A stretch of DNA of 64,000 bases from positions 111,807-175,806 of the forward strand of contig JANSYN010000009.1 in NCBI GenBank assembly GCA_024742415.1. The letters run 5' to 3'. Made by a program: the position numbers and the translations under genes. This document shows, piece after piece, positions 1 through 8,256 of this stretch. Every line of letters begins with the position of its first letter. The stretch's first letter is position 1. The DNA comes from Gammaproteobacteria bacterium (lineage in GTDB: Bacteria; Pseudomonadota; Gammaproteobacteria; Pseudomonadales; Halieaceae). Under the pieces are notes generated by a model. The model ran no database searches, was not told the origin of the DNA, and worked only from the letters and a program-made list of their open reading frames with translations.

Positions 1-323
1 CCTGCCTCATTGGCATAGCGTTCTGCACTTTTCAGGTGCACGGCGGCATAGGTCAACGCAAACCCACCGCCGTGATAGTAAACCAGGGCAGGCGCGTTCG
101 GCTTGATGTTGTGGGGGGTCAGTACCTTGACGTCAACGGCCTGGCCCGTGCCGCTTTCAATGACGTGGGGCGTGACCGTCAAGTCGAAACGGCGTTTCTG
201 GAAGAAGCGCACCAGGCGGCTGATTGCATTCAGAATTGCCACAATCAGCGGACTGAACCGCAGGTTCACCGACGGAATTTTCGCAAAATCGCTGTGTATC
301 GCGTATTTGTTGCTGCCTGCCAT
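1..323 (-). CDS. alpha/beta hydrolase (HSL-type esterase), N-terminal part
   Basis: Only the first roughly 107 codons are in the window; the gene runs off the left edge. The start is ATG at 321-323 on the minus strand (MAGSNKYAIHSDF...). Near residue 90 it has YYHGGGFAL, the HGGG oxyanion-hole motif of the hormone-sensitive-lipase branch of alpha/beta hydrolases, preceded by a hydrophobic strand (PALVYYH). The catalytic GxSxG serine, Asp and His would lie beyond the window. Family assignment rests on the HGGGF motif and its position; substrate is unknown, but short-chain acyl esters are usual for the family. It is divergent from the lytic transglycosylase gene, with about 200 bp between the two starts. 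Confidence 0.75.
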   Translation of the reverse strand, partial: MAGSNKYAIHSDFAKIPSVNLRFSPLIVAILNAISRLVRFFQKRRFDLTVTPHVIESGTGQAVDVKVLTPHNIKPNAPALVYYHGGGFALTYAAVHLKSAERYANEA

Positions 324-528
324 GACTACTCCAGAGTTGCGGTGAGCGCCTCCCCGTTGGTGCGCCGCCACGCGTTGCCGCAAGGCCTGATGTGGCAGCT
401 TAATCGGGAAATCGCCAATGACCAACCTTTTTGGAGGGGGCGGAAAATTCTCAATTTCGCAACTTTTACCGTTTGCCGCGCGTTGCAGCGAGCTACAATC
501 ACACCAACACGGGTACCGAAAAGCATCC

Positions 529-1230
529 ATGGGCGCGATTACAAGAGCCGTGTTGATCATCGCACTGCTCGGCACTTCATACAGTTTCACCGCGGCACAG
601 GCCGCCACGACCCAGGCCGCCAGCCCGGCGCCTGCACCTGCGCCGCAAACGAGCGCGCCCAAGGAACAGAAGGTGAAAGTCTTCAAGTACACCAACCGCT
701 CCGGGGTGACGTCTTTTTCAGATCGGGCGCCGATGCACCGCAACTACCAGGTGATCGCGGTCTCGCTCAGCTGCTATGCCTGCAACTTGCGCTCGACCGT
801 TGACTGGCACAACACACCACTGCACCTCACTGCGTACCGCAACAGCATTGTGGCGAACGCCAACCACTTTGGCGTTGATCCGGCGCTCGTGCGCGCGGTC
901 ATTCATGCAGAGTCGGCATTCCAGCCGCAAGCCAGGTCGAAGGTCGGCGCTTTGGGCCTGATGCAACTGATGCCGGAAACGGCCAGGGACATGGGCGTGG
1001 ATGACCCACTCTCACCGGAGCAAAACATTCGTGGCGGAGTGCGCTACCTGGCATGGCTGCTGCAACGCACCAACGGTGACATCACCCTGGCCACGGCGGC
1101 CTATAATGCCGGGCCTGGCGCGGTCGAACGCTTCAATGGCATACCGCCTTACGAAGAGACCGAGACGTACGTAAAGCGCGTCAGGATATTGCACAATCGC
1201 TATCGCGCCGAAATGGCGAGCGACACCTAA
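529..1230 (+). CDS. secreted lytic murein transglycosylase (SLT domain)
   Basis: Predicted periplasmic enzyme that cleaves the MurNAc-GlcNAc bond of peptidoglycan. The chosen ATG at 529 gives a clean signal peptide (hydrophobic IIALLGTSYSFTAAQA); an in-frame ATG at 418 would add 37 unlikely residues. An Ala/Pro-rich linker follows, then a short DUF4124-like segment (KVFKYTNRSGVTSFSDRAP), then a C-terminal SLT domain with the family signatures HAESAFQPQA (catalytic Glu), GALGLMQLMPETA and AYNAGPGAV. About 233 residues, usual for small Slt-like proteins. The same domain pairing is common in Gammaproteobacteria. The family is secure; which cell-wall process it serves is not visible. Confidence 0.93.
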   Translation: MGAITRAVLIIALLGTSYSFTAAQAATTQAASPAPAPAPQTSAPKEQKVKVFKYTNRSGVTSFSDRAPMHRNYQVIAVSLSCYACNLRSTVDWHNTPLHLTAYRNSIVANANHFGVDPALVRAVIHAESAFQPQARSKVGALGLMQLMPETARDMGVDDPLSPEQNIRGGVRYLAWLLQRTNGDITLATAAYNAGPGAVERFNGIPPYEETETYVKRVRILHNRYRAEMASDT

Positions 1231-1417
1231 CCCCTACACCGAATACGCACGCGGTTTCCACCGCACACCTTGAACAGATGCACCGTTCGAGGCGCAGATA
1301 AGGCGCCGTTCCGGCGCCCCTGCGGCACTGGCACCGGTCGTTACTGCACTGCGCGAGGGAACTGCTGAGCTGCCGGCGCAGAGCGCAAGCCGCACTCACC
1401 TAACCGCACTGAAGCCC

Positions 1418-1459
1418 CCGCACTAACGTCACCGCACTAACGTCACCGCACTAACATCA
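1418..1459. repeat. 14-bp tandem repeat, three copies
   Basis: Three contiguous 14-bp units of CCGCACTAACGTCA (the third has one change, G to A) lie in the gap between the transglycosylase and the LuxR-type regulator, which converge here. Looser copies of CCGCACT precede them. No inverted symmetry is visible, so it does not look like a terminator. Confidence 0.85.
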
Positions 1460-1491
1460 CGAACATGAGCACCCGCCGTGCACTAACACGG

Positions 1492-2664
1492 CTATTGCGG
1501 AATCATATCCTTGTGCGATAACACCAGATAGGCAAGCTCATTCTGGCGACGAGTGTTGGTTTTTGCGTAAACGCGTTTAAGTACTGTGCGCGAAGTGGAT
1601 ACCGAATGGCCCAGTTTCTCAGCGGTTTCATCCACGGACAGGCCTCGCGCTATGGCCAGCGCCACTTCGGTCTCGTTGGGTGTTAGCTCATACAGCAGGC
1701 TGAACAGTTCCTTGTGCATGGTGAGCTCGAGGTCGGAGTCGTGGATTAACAGCATGCAAACGGGGGTTTCGAGCCCAACGCGAACCGTGTCGCCGCACAG
1801 CGGATAGGCCACAACCGTGACCTTGCTGCCGCCACGTTCTTCAAGACGCAATTCCGTGGGTGGGCAGGGGCCGGTTGCGCACTGCACCGCGCGCTCGATG
1901 GCATCATCGATCAGCGCCTGCAACTGCTTATTGATCGCAGCGTCCACGTGGATTATGTCGTTCTCACGCATCAGCAGCCCGTCACCCGCGGACATCTGCA
2001 ATTTTGCGACACTGTTGGCAACCACGATCGTGCGCTGCTGGGTGAGCGTGACGATGCCAAAGCGCAGCCTGTCCATGGACGCCAGTGCCGCAGACAGCCC
2101 GACCTGCAGATCGTGCAGGCGTTCTTTAATAGTGAACAGACGCACCAGGTGTGGCGCAACCAGCTCCAGGGACGCACGCATATGCCGACGTGCCTCACCA
2201 GAGCGCTCGTTGGTCGAAAAGTTGAAGATAATGATCTTCTTCGGGAGATTGCGCACAATCACGCTGTAGGTGTGCACCTCTTCGGTGAGGTGGCTAATCT
2301 CACTGAAAAAATCGCTGTCGCGCCATTCTTCGTCCGAGATGAACTCATGGCGGCCGATCACGGCGCCCTCTCGCAACAGCCCCTTCATGAAACCGATTCT
2401 GGGCAGGGGGTTAAGACGCACCCACTTTGCGTTGTAGTCGGCAATAATGGCCTTGAGCGCCTCACTGCCAGGTTCGTGATCACGCAGTGCCATCTGGTGA
2501 ACCACCTCTTTGCCGGTGATGGGACTCCATGAATGCACTGAGCTGGCGACGAAGCCCATGCTGAAGGTCAGCTCACGATGCAGTTGCTCGGAGCTTTCCG
2601 CGCGGTCGGCGGACTGGTAGAGCAACCCAATCAGGTCTGTTAGCTGTGTTGCATTTCCAGTCAT
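1492..2664 (-). CDS. LuxR-type transcriptional regulator
   Basis: DNA-binding regulator of 390 residues. The C-terminal 65 residues form a LuxR/FixJ helix-turn-helix: LTPNETEVALAIARGLSVDETAEKL followed by the recognition region STSRTVLKRVYAKTNTRRQNEL. The N-terminal 300 residues match no sensor domain I can name: there is no receiver (no phospho-acceptor Asp pattern) and no clear acyl-homoserine-lactone pocket, although a PAS-like fold around residues 190-290 is possible. The architecture is typical of LuxR orphan regulators in Gammaproteobacteria. It is divergent from a lipoprotein-symporter operon across a gap holding two copies of a 16-bp palindrome, one of them about 110 bp upstream of this start, which suggests autoregulation. 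Ligand and targets are unknown. Confidence 0.9.
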   Translation of the reverse strand: MTGNATQLTDLIGLLYQSADRAESSEQLHRELTFSMGFVASSVHSWSPITGKEVVHQMALRDHEPGSEALKAIIADYNAKWVRLNPLPRIGFMKGLLREGAVIGRHEFISDEEWRDSDFFSEISHLTEEVHTYSVIVRNLPKKIIIFNFSTNERSGEARRHMRASLELVAPHLVRLFTIKERLHDLQVGLSAALASMDRLRFGIVTLTQQRTIVVANSVAKLQMSAGDGLLMRENDIIHVDAAINKQLQALIDDAIERAVQCATGPCPPTELRLEERGGSKVTVVAYPLCGDTVRVGLETPVCMLLIHDSDLELTMHKELFSLLYELTPNETEVALAIARGLSVDETAEKLGHSVSTSRTVLKRVYAKTNTRRQNELAYLVLSHKDMIPQ

Positions 2665-2772
2665 GCCACTCGCTTGTTGTCAGTGCGTTTATAGCCTGGG
2701 TAGTCAATCCAGCGATTCGAAAACCTGTTCTGCTAATTTAGTCAGTGTAGACCCATATGTAAAAGCTTGTCG

Positions 2773-2788
2773 TGCACCATGTGGTGTA
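2773..2788. promoter_or_regulatory. palindromic operator candidate, copy 1
   Basis: TGCACCATGTGGTGTA: arms TRCACCA and TGGTGYA around a central TG. It lies 109 bp upstream of the LuxR-type regulator start. Its reverse complement is identical to the copy at 3211-3226 except for the two central bases. Length and symmetry suit a dimeric LuxR-type HTH; binding is inferred. Confidence 0.55.
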
Positions 2789-3034
2789 TGGCTTGATGTA
2801 TTTTTCATCGGATCAGATCGCGGGCTTAACTGAGGGTGTTGAGCTGCAGCATGCTAGACAAAAATTGTTTTTGCCTGAACTGACCCGAAGGTGCAGGCGC
2901 TATGGCTTCGCGCGCGCCCGATGCTGCCGCAAATGTCAGCGGTGTACGTCTTGCGACAACGAAAGTGCCACGCGCAAAATTTCTTTAGAAAGTATGGGGT
3001 GCGCAAACCGTTTCTTTAAACGACAATCGGGCCG

Positions 3035-3103
3035 CAGAAAAAAAAGGGACGAATTGAAACAAAAAAGAAACAAATAGAAAGAAAGAAAAAGAAAAAGGCA
3101 AAT
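3035..3103 (+). other. near-homopurine tract
   Basis: About 70 nt consisting almost only of A and G on the plus strand (runs such as GAAAGAAAGAAAAAG), in a genome of otherwise high G+C. It lies between the two palindromes in the divergent intergenic region. It could act as a stiff or easily melted spacer, or be a tract generated by slippage; nothing here shows a function. Confidence 0.7.
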
Positions 3104-3134
3104 ACGTTAGACACGAATTCATTTCGTCAAAAAC

Positions 3135-3151
3135 CGCACCAATGCGGTGCG
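3135..3151. promoter_or_regulatory. GCACC/GGTGC inverted repeat
   Basis: CGCACC-AATGC-GGTGCG, six-base arms around five bases. It shares the CACC/GGTG core with the two 16-bp palindromes on either side but has a different spacing, so it may be a third weaker operator or a small hairpin. Confidence 0.4.
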
Positions 3152-3210
3152 ACAATACACGGTATGTACTTTGAGGAAGCGAACATTCAGACAAAAAATA
3201 TTCTCGACAG

Positions 3211-3226
3211 TACACCATGTGGTGCA
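3211..3226. promoter_or_regulatory. palindromic operator candidate, copy 2
   Basis: TACACCATGTGGTGCA, the mirror partner of the 2773-2788 site. It lies about 35 bp before the ATG chosen for the lipoprotein gene, where it could control that operon. The site itself contains ATGs that would open the same reading frame; these are less likely as starts because the palindrome occupies them. Confidence 0.5.
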
Positions 3227-3261
3227 TGACACGCAGTCCAACGAGGCGCGATTATGTACTC

Positions 3262-4407
3262 ATGGAAAAAGGAATTTCAACAGCCGCAGTGTTGGTGCCG
3301 CCACAAACCGTGTGCGCGCTGTCAGCGCCTGGCGACACAACCCGTCAGTGCACAGACGTATGCCCCCCGGCGACGCGCAGCAACAGCCACCGCTCGCTCC
3401 CCCCGCGCGTCATTGATCTGCACTTGCTGTGGCGCATCCGCGCCGCCACTCGTACACTGGCGCGATTCATAGCTGCGTTAGCTGGCGCGTGTGCACTGGT
3501 GCTAACCACCAGCGCTTGCACCCAAAAAGCACAACCTTCAATGCAGGCGACCGGCGACAGACCGGAGCCGGGTAACAGCCTTGCGCGGGAGTACAGCCTT
3601 GCACGGGATTACAGCCTTGCACGGGATTACAGCCTTAAGCCAGGTAACAGCCTTGAGCCCAGTGACGGCCTTGAAACCACGGACAGTCTGGAGCCCAGTT
3701 ACAGCCCTGAGCGCAACGACAGCCTTGAGCGCAACGACAGCCTTGAGCGCAACGGCAGCCTGGAGCAAGACCATCGCACTACTGCAGACAGCGCAGCAAC
3801 TGGCACCGCCATCACTGCAGCATCGCACAGGCAAGCGCGCGCCGCGCGTGCCATTTTCAAAACTATTGCCGGGCAAAATACCAACGGCGGCGCTTTTTTT
3901 GGCCTTGGCTATGACGAGATGATGTCACACCACAGCAAGGGCTACATCAAGGGGCTGCAGAGCCCGCGCGCGCAGCTGACGGGACACTCGTTGTCGCGCC
4001 CTGCCCGCCCGGTGACGCGCTTGAAAAACGCTGGAGCCGACAACACCTTCGGCAATCCCCTCGACAACACCATCAACGCCACCGTCGGCAACACCATCGC
4101 CAACACTACGGGGTGGTCGACAGCAGCCGCGGTTAGCCTGCAGCAAGCACGCAACGTCGACGAAAGCGCAAACGACAGCTCGAAAGGCAACGCACACGGC
4201 AACCCGGCTAACAAAGCTACCGTGCCAGATACGCCCCGTGGGGCACAGAACCTAGCAGATCTCACTACTTCAGGCCTGACCGGGCGCCACCCCGACTGGA
4301 CTTCAACCACCCTTTTACCCCGGGGCCCGAGCGTGCCACAGCATCCCTCGGGCTGCATCGACGCGCCGCATGACGGCTACACCATCACATTGAGTTACCA
4401 GGATTAA
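3262..4407 (+). CDS. putative lipoprotein with hexapeptide repeats
   Basis: I recognise no family. The frame is open from 3217; ATG 3262 is chosen because the upstream ATG lies in a palindrome, but the true start is uncertain. A typical lipoprotein signal (LARFIAALAGACALVLTTSAC, cleavage before Cys) begins only about 65 codons in, so a TTG at 3424 is a serious alternative. After the lipobox come 11 six-residue repeats of the type (Y/N/D)SL(A/E)(R/P)(D/N/S), at 3574-3771. Then follow a segment AFFGLGYDEMMSHHSKGYIKGL and an Asn/Thr-rich, low-complexity C-terminal half. The stop codon is two bases before the next gene, so the two are probably translationally coupled. Function unknown; location probably outer membrane or periplasm. 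Confidence 0.6.
   Translation: MEKGISTAAVLVPPQTVCALSAPGDTTRQCTDVCPPATRSNSHRSLPPRVIDLHLLWRIRAATRTLARFIAALAGACALVLTTSACTQKAQPSMQATGDRPEPGNSLAREYSLARDYSLARDYSLKPGNSLEPSDGLETTDSLEPSYSPERNDSLERNDSLERNGSLEQDHRTTADSAATGTAITAASHRQARAARAIFKTIAGQNTNGGAFFGLGYDEMMSHHSKGYIKGLQSPRAQLTGHSLSRPARPVTRLKNAGADNTFGNPLDNTINATVGNTIANTTGWSTAAAVSLQQARNVDESANDSSKGNAHGNPANKATVPDTPRGAQNLADLTTSGLTGRHPDWTSTTLLPRGPSVPQHPSGCIDAPHDGYTITLSYQD
3574..3771 (+). repeat. 18-bp coding tandem repeat, 11 copies
   Basis: Eleven degenerate 18-bp units (core around ACAGCCTTGAGC) encode the hexapeptide array (Y/N/D)SL(A/E)xx inside the putative lipoprotein. Units differ at several positions, and the first and last groups are more alike internally (YSLARD twice, DSLERN twice), which suggests local duplication by slippage. 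Confidence 0.85.
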
Positions 4408-4409
4408 CT

Positions 4410-4607
4410 ATGACTGTGCAAAGACGCTCCGCAACCACTGGCAACCATCGACTGGCTGAACTGGCGAGAAACGCGTCAGCGTTGGCGCTATCCATCGTCG
4501 CCTTTATCCCTTTCGTCGCCACGCTGCTGTTTGTCGCTTTCGTTGTGATTGTGCTGTGCATCCGCAATACGCCCAGGCCTGACTACGAGCAGTTCATCCG
4601 CAGCTAG
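4410..4607 (+). CDS. small single-helix membrane protein
   Basis: 65 residues with one strongly hydrophobic segment (about residues 25-52, LSIVAFIPFVATLLFVAFVVIVLCI), flanked by a basic N-terminus and a charged C-terminus. It begins two bases after the stop of the upstream lipoprotein gene and precedes the symporter gene by about 140 bp. Small one- or two-helix proteins accompany some sodium:solute symporters as accessory subunits; this protein is not one I can name, so that role is inference from position only. Confidence 0.65.
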   Translation: MTVQRRSATTGNHRLAELARNASALALSIVAFIPFVATLLFVAFVVIVLCIRNTPRPDYEQFIRS

Positions 4608-4745
4608 TTGAGCTTTCTGATCGTACTATCCACAGCCCAGGCCGCCGGTCTCTGTACTGTCCGGCCGCGCGCCAGCGCTGGTAATTTCCTGCAGCACACC
4701 TTACCGTGAACGGACATCGGCTCCACGGCAACCCTGCAAACGCGC

Positions 4746-6359
4746 ATGAACACCCTGATCACCACCCTGGACTGGACTATCATCGGCGTTTATCTCACAG
4801 CGCTAGTCACACTCAGCGCCTGGTTGTCGCGATCACAACACTCGCGCGGCGATTACTATGTTGCCGCACGCAGCACCGGCCCCTGGCCGATCGCAATCTC
4901 TGTTATGGCTACCCAGTGCTCAACCAACAGCATTCTGGGGGCGCCTGCGTTCGTGGCCTTTGCCGCCGGCGGCGGCCTGATCTGGTTGCAGTACGAGCTG
5001 GCCGTGCCCATCGCCATGGTAATCGTGATGGTGTTTCTGCTGCCGATGTTTCGAAGCCTCTCACTGATCTCTGTTTATGATTACCTGGAGCGGCGCTTTG
5101 ATCTGTCCACGCGGCTATGGCTAAGCGGCCTCTTTCAGGTGCTGCGTGCCTTTGCCACGGCGGTAACGGTGTACAGCATCGCACTGGTTATCGAGCTGAT
5201 CTCGGGATTGTCATTCTTCTGGTCGGTGGTACTGCTGGGGGCCATCACGGTGGTCTACGATGTGTTGGGCGGCATTCGCGCCGTGATCTACAGCGACGTC
5301 ATTCAGATGGTCATTCTGGTGAGTGTACTACTGCTGCTATTCGTACTGCTGCTGCACGCCATTGGCGGCTTCGAGCAACTCATCGCCGGTTTACCACAAG
5401 AGCGCCGCACGGCCATCGATTTCGCCCACCACGGGCTGGGAGATGGCTACGATTTTGCCTTCTGGCCGATGCTATTCGGCGGGATCTTCCTCTATGTGTC
5501 GTACTACGGCTGCGACCAGAGTCAGGTGCAGCGCGAGTTGTGTGCGCGTTCGGTTGACGACGGCAACCGAGCATTGTTCATCAACGGGCTGCTGCGCTTC
5601 CCTCTCGTTTTACTGTACTGCCTGATCGGCGCCGGCCTTGCCGTGTACGCCGCTGCAGAACCCGACTTCATCGCCGCGCTGCCGCGCAATGGCGAGGCTC
5701 CCAACTACAACCTTGCCGTACCACTTTACATGATCCAGCAATTGCCTACCGGCGTTGTCGGCATTGCGCTGGTGGCGCTCTTCGCCGCGGCGATGTCGTC
5801 GCTGGACAGCGTCATCAACAGTCTCAGCGCAACCACCATGGAAGACTTTGTGCGACGCTTGCACCAGGGGCAGGCATGGTCAGACAGTCGCGAATTGTTC
5901 TATTCGCGCCTGTTGACCGCAGCCTGGGGCGCAGTGACCCTGGCGATGGCATTCCACGTGGGCGACATAAGCGACACCGTGCTGGTGACCATCAACAAAA
6001 TCGGTTCGCTGATCAATGGGCCAGTGCTGGGCGTGTTTGCCCTTGGCTTGCTTACCCAGCACTGTAACGGCACCGGGGCACGGGCTGGTCTGGCCGCCGG
6101 ATTCATCCTAAATCTGCTCTGCTGGCAGTTCGCTGAACAAGTGTCCTGGCTGTGGTGGAACGTCTTTGGTTTCGCAGCGACAGTGGCTGTGGGGTATGCG
6201 GTGAGCCTGGCGGGGGGTCGTCCTGCTGCGGATGTCAGGCAATGGGTATGGAGCCCTGCTCGCTACCGGCAGTTTGGATTTCTCATAAACTGGCTACCGC
6301 GCTACGCGCTGTTGATCGCCTGGTTTGCTATTTTGCTACTGCTTTTGACAGTGTTTTGA
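4746..6359 (+). CDS. sodium:solute symporter (SSS family)
   Basis: Inner-membrane Na+-coupled transporter of 537 residues with about 13 hydrophobic segments, usual for the family. SSS hallmarks include GDYYVAARSTGPWPIAISVMATQCSTNSILGAPAF near the N-terminus, GGIRAVIYSDVIQM (TM5 region) and ALFAAAMSSLDSVINSLSATTMEDFVRR, which carries the conserved Ser-Ser-Asp of the sodium site. It lacks the features that would identify proline, glucose, pantothenate or acetate carriers, so the substrate is open. It follows a lipoprotein and a small membrane protein in the same direction, and purU comes next after 130 bp. Confidence 0.92.
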   Translation: MNTLITTLDWTIIGVYLTALVTLSAWLSRSQHSRGDYYVAARSTGPWPIAISVMATQCSTNSILGAPAFVAFAAGGGLIWLQYELAVPIAMVIVMVFLLPMFRSLSLISVYDYLERRFDLSTRLWLSGLFQVLRAFATAVTVYSIALVIELISGLSFFWSVVLLGAITVVYDVLGGIRAVIYSDVIQMVILVSVLLLLFVLLLHAIGGFEQLIAGLPQERRTAIDFAHHGLGDGYDFAFWPMLFGGIFLYVSYYGCDQSQVQRELCARSVDDGNRALFINGLLRFPLVLLYCLIGAGLAVYAAAEPDFIAALPRNGEAPNYNLAVPLYMIQQLPTGVVGIALVALFAAAMSSLDSVINSLSATTMEDFVRRLHQGQAWSDSRELFYSRLLTAAWGAVTLAMAFHVGDISDTVLVTINKIGSLINGPVLGVFALGLLTQHCNGTGARAGLAAGFILNLLCWQFAEQVSWLWWNVFGFAATVAVGYAVSLAGGRPAADVRQWVWSPARYRQFGFLINWLPRYALLIAWFAILLLLLTVF

Positions 6360-6489
6360 ACACCCTGCCCCGGCACCTGCCGATAGGTTCTTTTGGCAAA
6401 TACACCGCAAACCTGCGGGCAGCCCAACCGCCCGCATCTTTGCTAGAATCACCCGCCTGCCGCTCGCAACCGCCACAGGAATCGATTCA

Positions 6490-7368
6490 GTGACACAAAG
6501 CAACAATCCCAGGTGCAACTACATACTCACCGCCACCTGCCGCGCTGACACGGGGGTTGTTGCCGCCGTTAGTGGCTTTCTGGCCAATCGCGATTGCTAC
6601 ATTTGCGCGCTTGAACAGTTTGACGATGAATCTACCAACCGTTTTTTTATGCGGGCTGTGTTCCGCCTGCAGGGTGCCTCGCCGGATATCGACCAGATCA
6701 GGCAGGCGTTCAGCGACGTGGCGCAACGCCTGGGCATGCACTGGCAGTTTCATGATCCACGCGTGCCCACCCCGGTTATGATCATGGTGTCGAAGTTTGA
6801 TCACTGCCTCGACGACCTGCTCTACCGCTGTCGCACCGGGGATCTGCACATGCGCGTAACCGCAGTGGTGTCCAACCACGATGACCTGCGGCCACTGGCA
6901 GAACGCGAGAATATACCGTTCGTGCATCTGCCAGTTGATGCAACCAACAAGGCAGCGCAGGAGGCGCAGGTGCTCAAACTGGTGCAGGAGACCGGCACAG
7001 AGCTTGTGGTTCTGGCGCGCTACATGCAGATCCTGTCGGCCGATATGGTCGCGGCACTCGCCGGCCGCTGCATCAACATTCACCACTCTTTCCTGCCGGG
7101 ATTCAAAGGCGCAAGGCCCTATCACCAGGCCTATGATCGCGGCGTCAAGCTCATTGGCGCTACCGCACACTACGTTACCAGTGACCTGGACGAAGGTCCG
7201 ATCATCGAGCAGTTGGTCACCCGCGTCGATCACAACCACACGCCGGAACACCTGGTACGCATGGGCCGCGACAACGAGTCCATGGCACTGGCCAGGGCCG
7301 TGAAGTATCACATTGAGCGCAGAGTCTTTCTGGATGGCAACAAAACCGTCGTGTTTTTGGGCAGCTAA
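6490..7368 (+). CDS. purU: formyltetrahydrofolate deformylase
   Basis: Hydrolyses 10-formyltetrahydrofolate to formate and tetrahydrofolate, balancing one-carbon pools and supplying formate to PurT. The protein has an N-terminal ACT domain (about residues 8-85, TATCRADTGVVAAVSGFLANRDCYI) and a formyl-transferase domain with NIHHSFLPGFKGARPYHQAYDRGVKLIGATAHYVT and the catalytic Asp in SDLDEGPII. Length 292, close to the usual 280-290. The start is GTG at 6490, with AGGA about 10 bases upstream; no in-frame ATG fits the ACT domain. Downstream lies a cluster of REP-like repeats. Confidence 0.97.
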   Translation: MTQSNNPRCNYILTATCRADTGVVAAVSGFLANRDCYICALEQFDDESTNRFFMRAVFRLQGASPDIDQIRQAFSDVAQRLGMHWQFHDPRVPTPVMIMVSKFDHCLDDLLYRCRTGDLHMRVTAVVSNHDDLRPLAERENIPFVHLPVDATNKAAQEAQVLKLVQETGTELVVLARYMQILSADMVAALAGRCINIHHSFLPGFKGARPYHQAYDRGVKLIGATAHYVTSDLDEGPIIEQLVTRVDHNHTPEHLVRMGRDNESMALARAVKYHIERRVFLDGNKTVVFLGS

Positions 7369-7500
7369 AAGTAAGGGGTCAGAGCCCTTTTCCAAAATAA
7401 GGGGTCAGAGCCCTTTTCAGAAAAGGGGTCCAGAAAAGGGGTCCAGAAAAGGGGTCAGTGCCCTATTCGCAGATCTTTTGAGATCGGAGCCTTTTTCTGA
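7369..7500. repeat. REP-like cluster, left of RAYT gene
   Basis: At least five head-to-tail or partial copies of GGGGTCAGAGCCCTTTT and shorter GGGGTCC-AGAAAA variants, starting directly after the purU stop. The same core recurs at 8240-8345, 20659-20744, 34521-34536 and 42578-42629. Its placement on both sides of the RAYT gene is the classic arrangement for REP sequences mobilised by that transposase. Confidence 0.88.
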
Positions 7501-7563
7501 TGTTCTAGCGCCCACATACTTTCACTAGCATCGCTGGTCACCAAATCGGCCGGGAGAGCAGCG

Positions 7564-8256
7564 ATGCCAAGAAAACCTCGATTCTTTGTTCCGGGCATCG
7601 CCGCACACATTGTGCAGCGAGGAAACAACCGGCAGCCCACGTTCTTCGAAGAACAGGATTATCGTGTCTATTTGTCATTACTTCGCGCAGCCGCAAAGCG
7701 CTATAGATGTCTTATCCACGCCTACACACTTATGACCAATCACGTTCACATTCTCGCGACTCCGATCGAGCAAACATCTGTCAGTCAGTTGATGCAACAT
7801 CTCGGCAGGCACTACGTACCCCACATCAACAGAAAGTACGGCCGCACTGGCACCTTATGGGAGGGCCGGTTCAAGGCAAGTACTGTTGAGAGTTCATCTT
7901 ACGTTCTGGCGTGCTATCGCTACATCGAGCTGAACCCAGTGAGGGCGCGGATAGTCGACCGACCAGCCGACTACCCATGGTCCAGCTTCAAAAGGAATGC
8001 CTGCCTGGCTCCGGATAGAACAATCGTTGAACATCCGGAATACAGTAGATTAGGATCAAGCAGGGCAAAACGCGCGTCGAACTATCTACAACTCTTCGAG
8101 CAGCCTTTGGGAGAGGACGGGCACAGTGCCATCAGGCTGCATACACACTCAGGCACCCCCCTGGGTAGCAAGCCTTTCCGCGAAGGCATTGATCAAGCGC
8201 TATCACTGAACACTGGCCAGCCAAAGAGAGGCAGACCAAGCATTAAAGGGCTCTGA
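7564..8256 (+). CDS. REP-associated tyrosine transposase (RAYT, TnpA_REP)
   Basis: Single-strand DNA transposase of the Y1/HUH type, related to IS200/IS605 TnpA, thought to cut and mobilise REP palindromes. It has PRKPRFFVPGIAAHIVQRGNNRQPTFF at the N-terminus, the metal-binding HUH pair in TNHVHIL, RYGRTGTLWEGRFKAS-like region (RKYGRTGTLWEGRFK), and YRYIELNPVRARIVDRPADYPWSSF with the nucleophilic Tyr. Length 230, full size. ATG at 7564 follows GGGAG at 7551-7555. It is bracketed by two clusters of GGGGTCAGAGCCC repeats, one entering its 3' end, so gene and repeats form a REPtron-like unit. Confidence 0.95.
   Translation: MPRKPRFFVPGIAAHIVQRGNNRQPTFFEEQDYRVYLSLLRAAAKRYRCLIHAYTLMTNHVHILATPIEQTSVSQLMQHLGRHYVPHINRKYGRTGTLWEGRFKASTVESSSYVLACYRYIELNPVRARIVDRPADYPWSSFKRNACLAPDRTIVEHPEYSRLGSSRAKRASNYLQLFEQPLGEDGHSAIRLHTHSGTPLGSKPFREGIDQALSLNTGQPKRGRPSIKGL

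Larger units (their letters stand above)
2665..3261. other. long divergent regulatory region
   Basis: About 600 bp with no convincing gene separates the LuxR-type regulator from the lipoprotein operon. It contains two copies of a 16-bp inverted repeat, a third palindrome with GCACC/GGTGC arms, and a 70-nt almost pure purine tract, each listed separately. Short open frames here show no domain and overlap these elements. Confidence 0.7.

Noticed and set aside
36..803. 255-codon open frame on the plus strand at the left end
   Set aside because: It lies over the esterase on the other strand and the transglycosylase in another frame; the translation has no domain.
3254..3472. 72-codon open frame in front of the lipoprotein, with a possible ribosome-binding site
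   Set aside because: Overlaps the lipoprotein frame and has basic low-complexity content with many Cys; a frameshift is possible but not supported.
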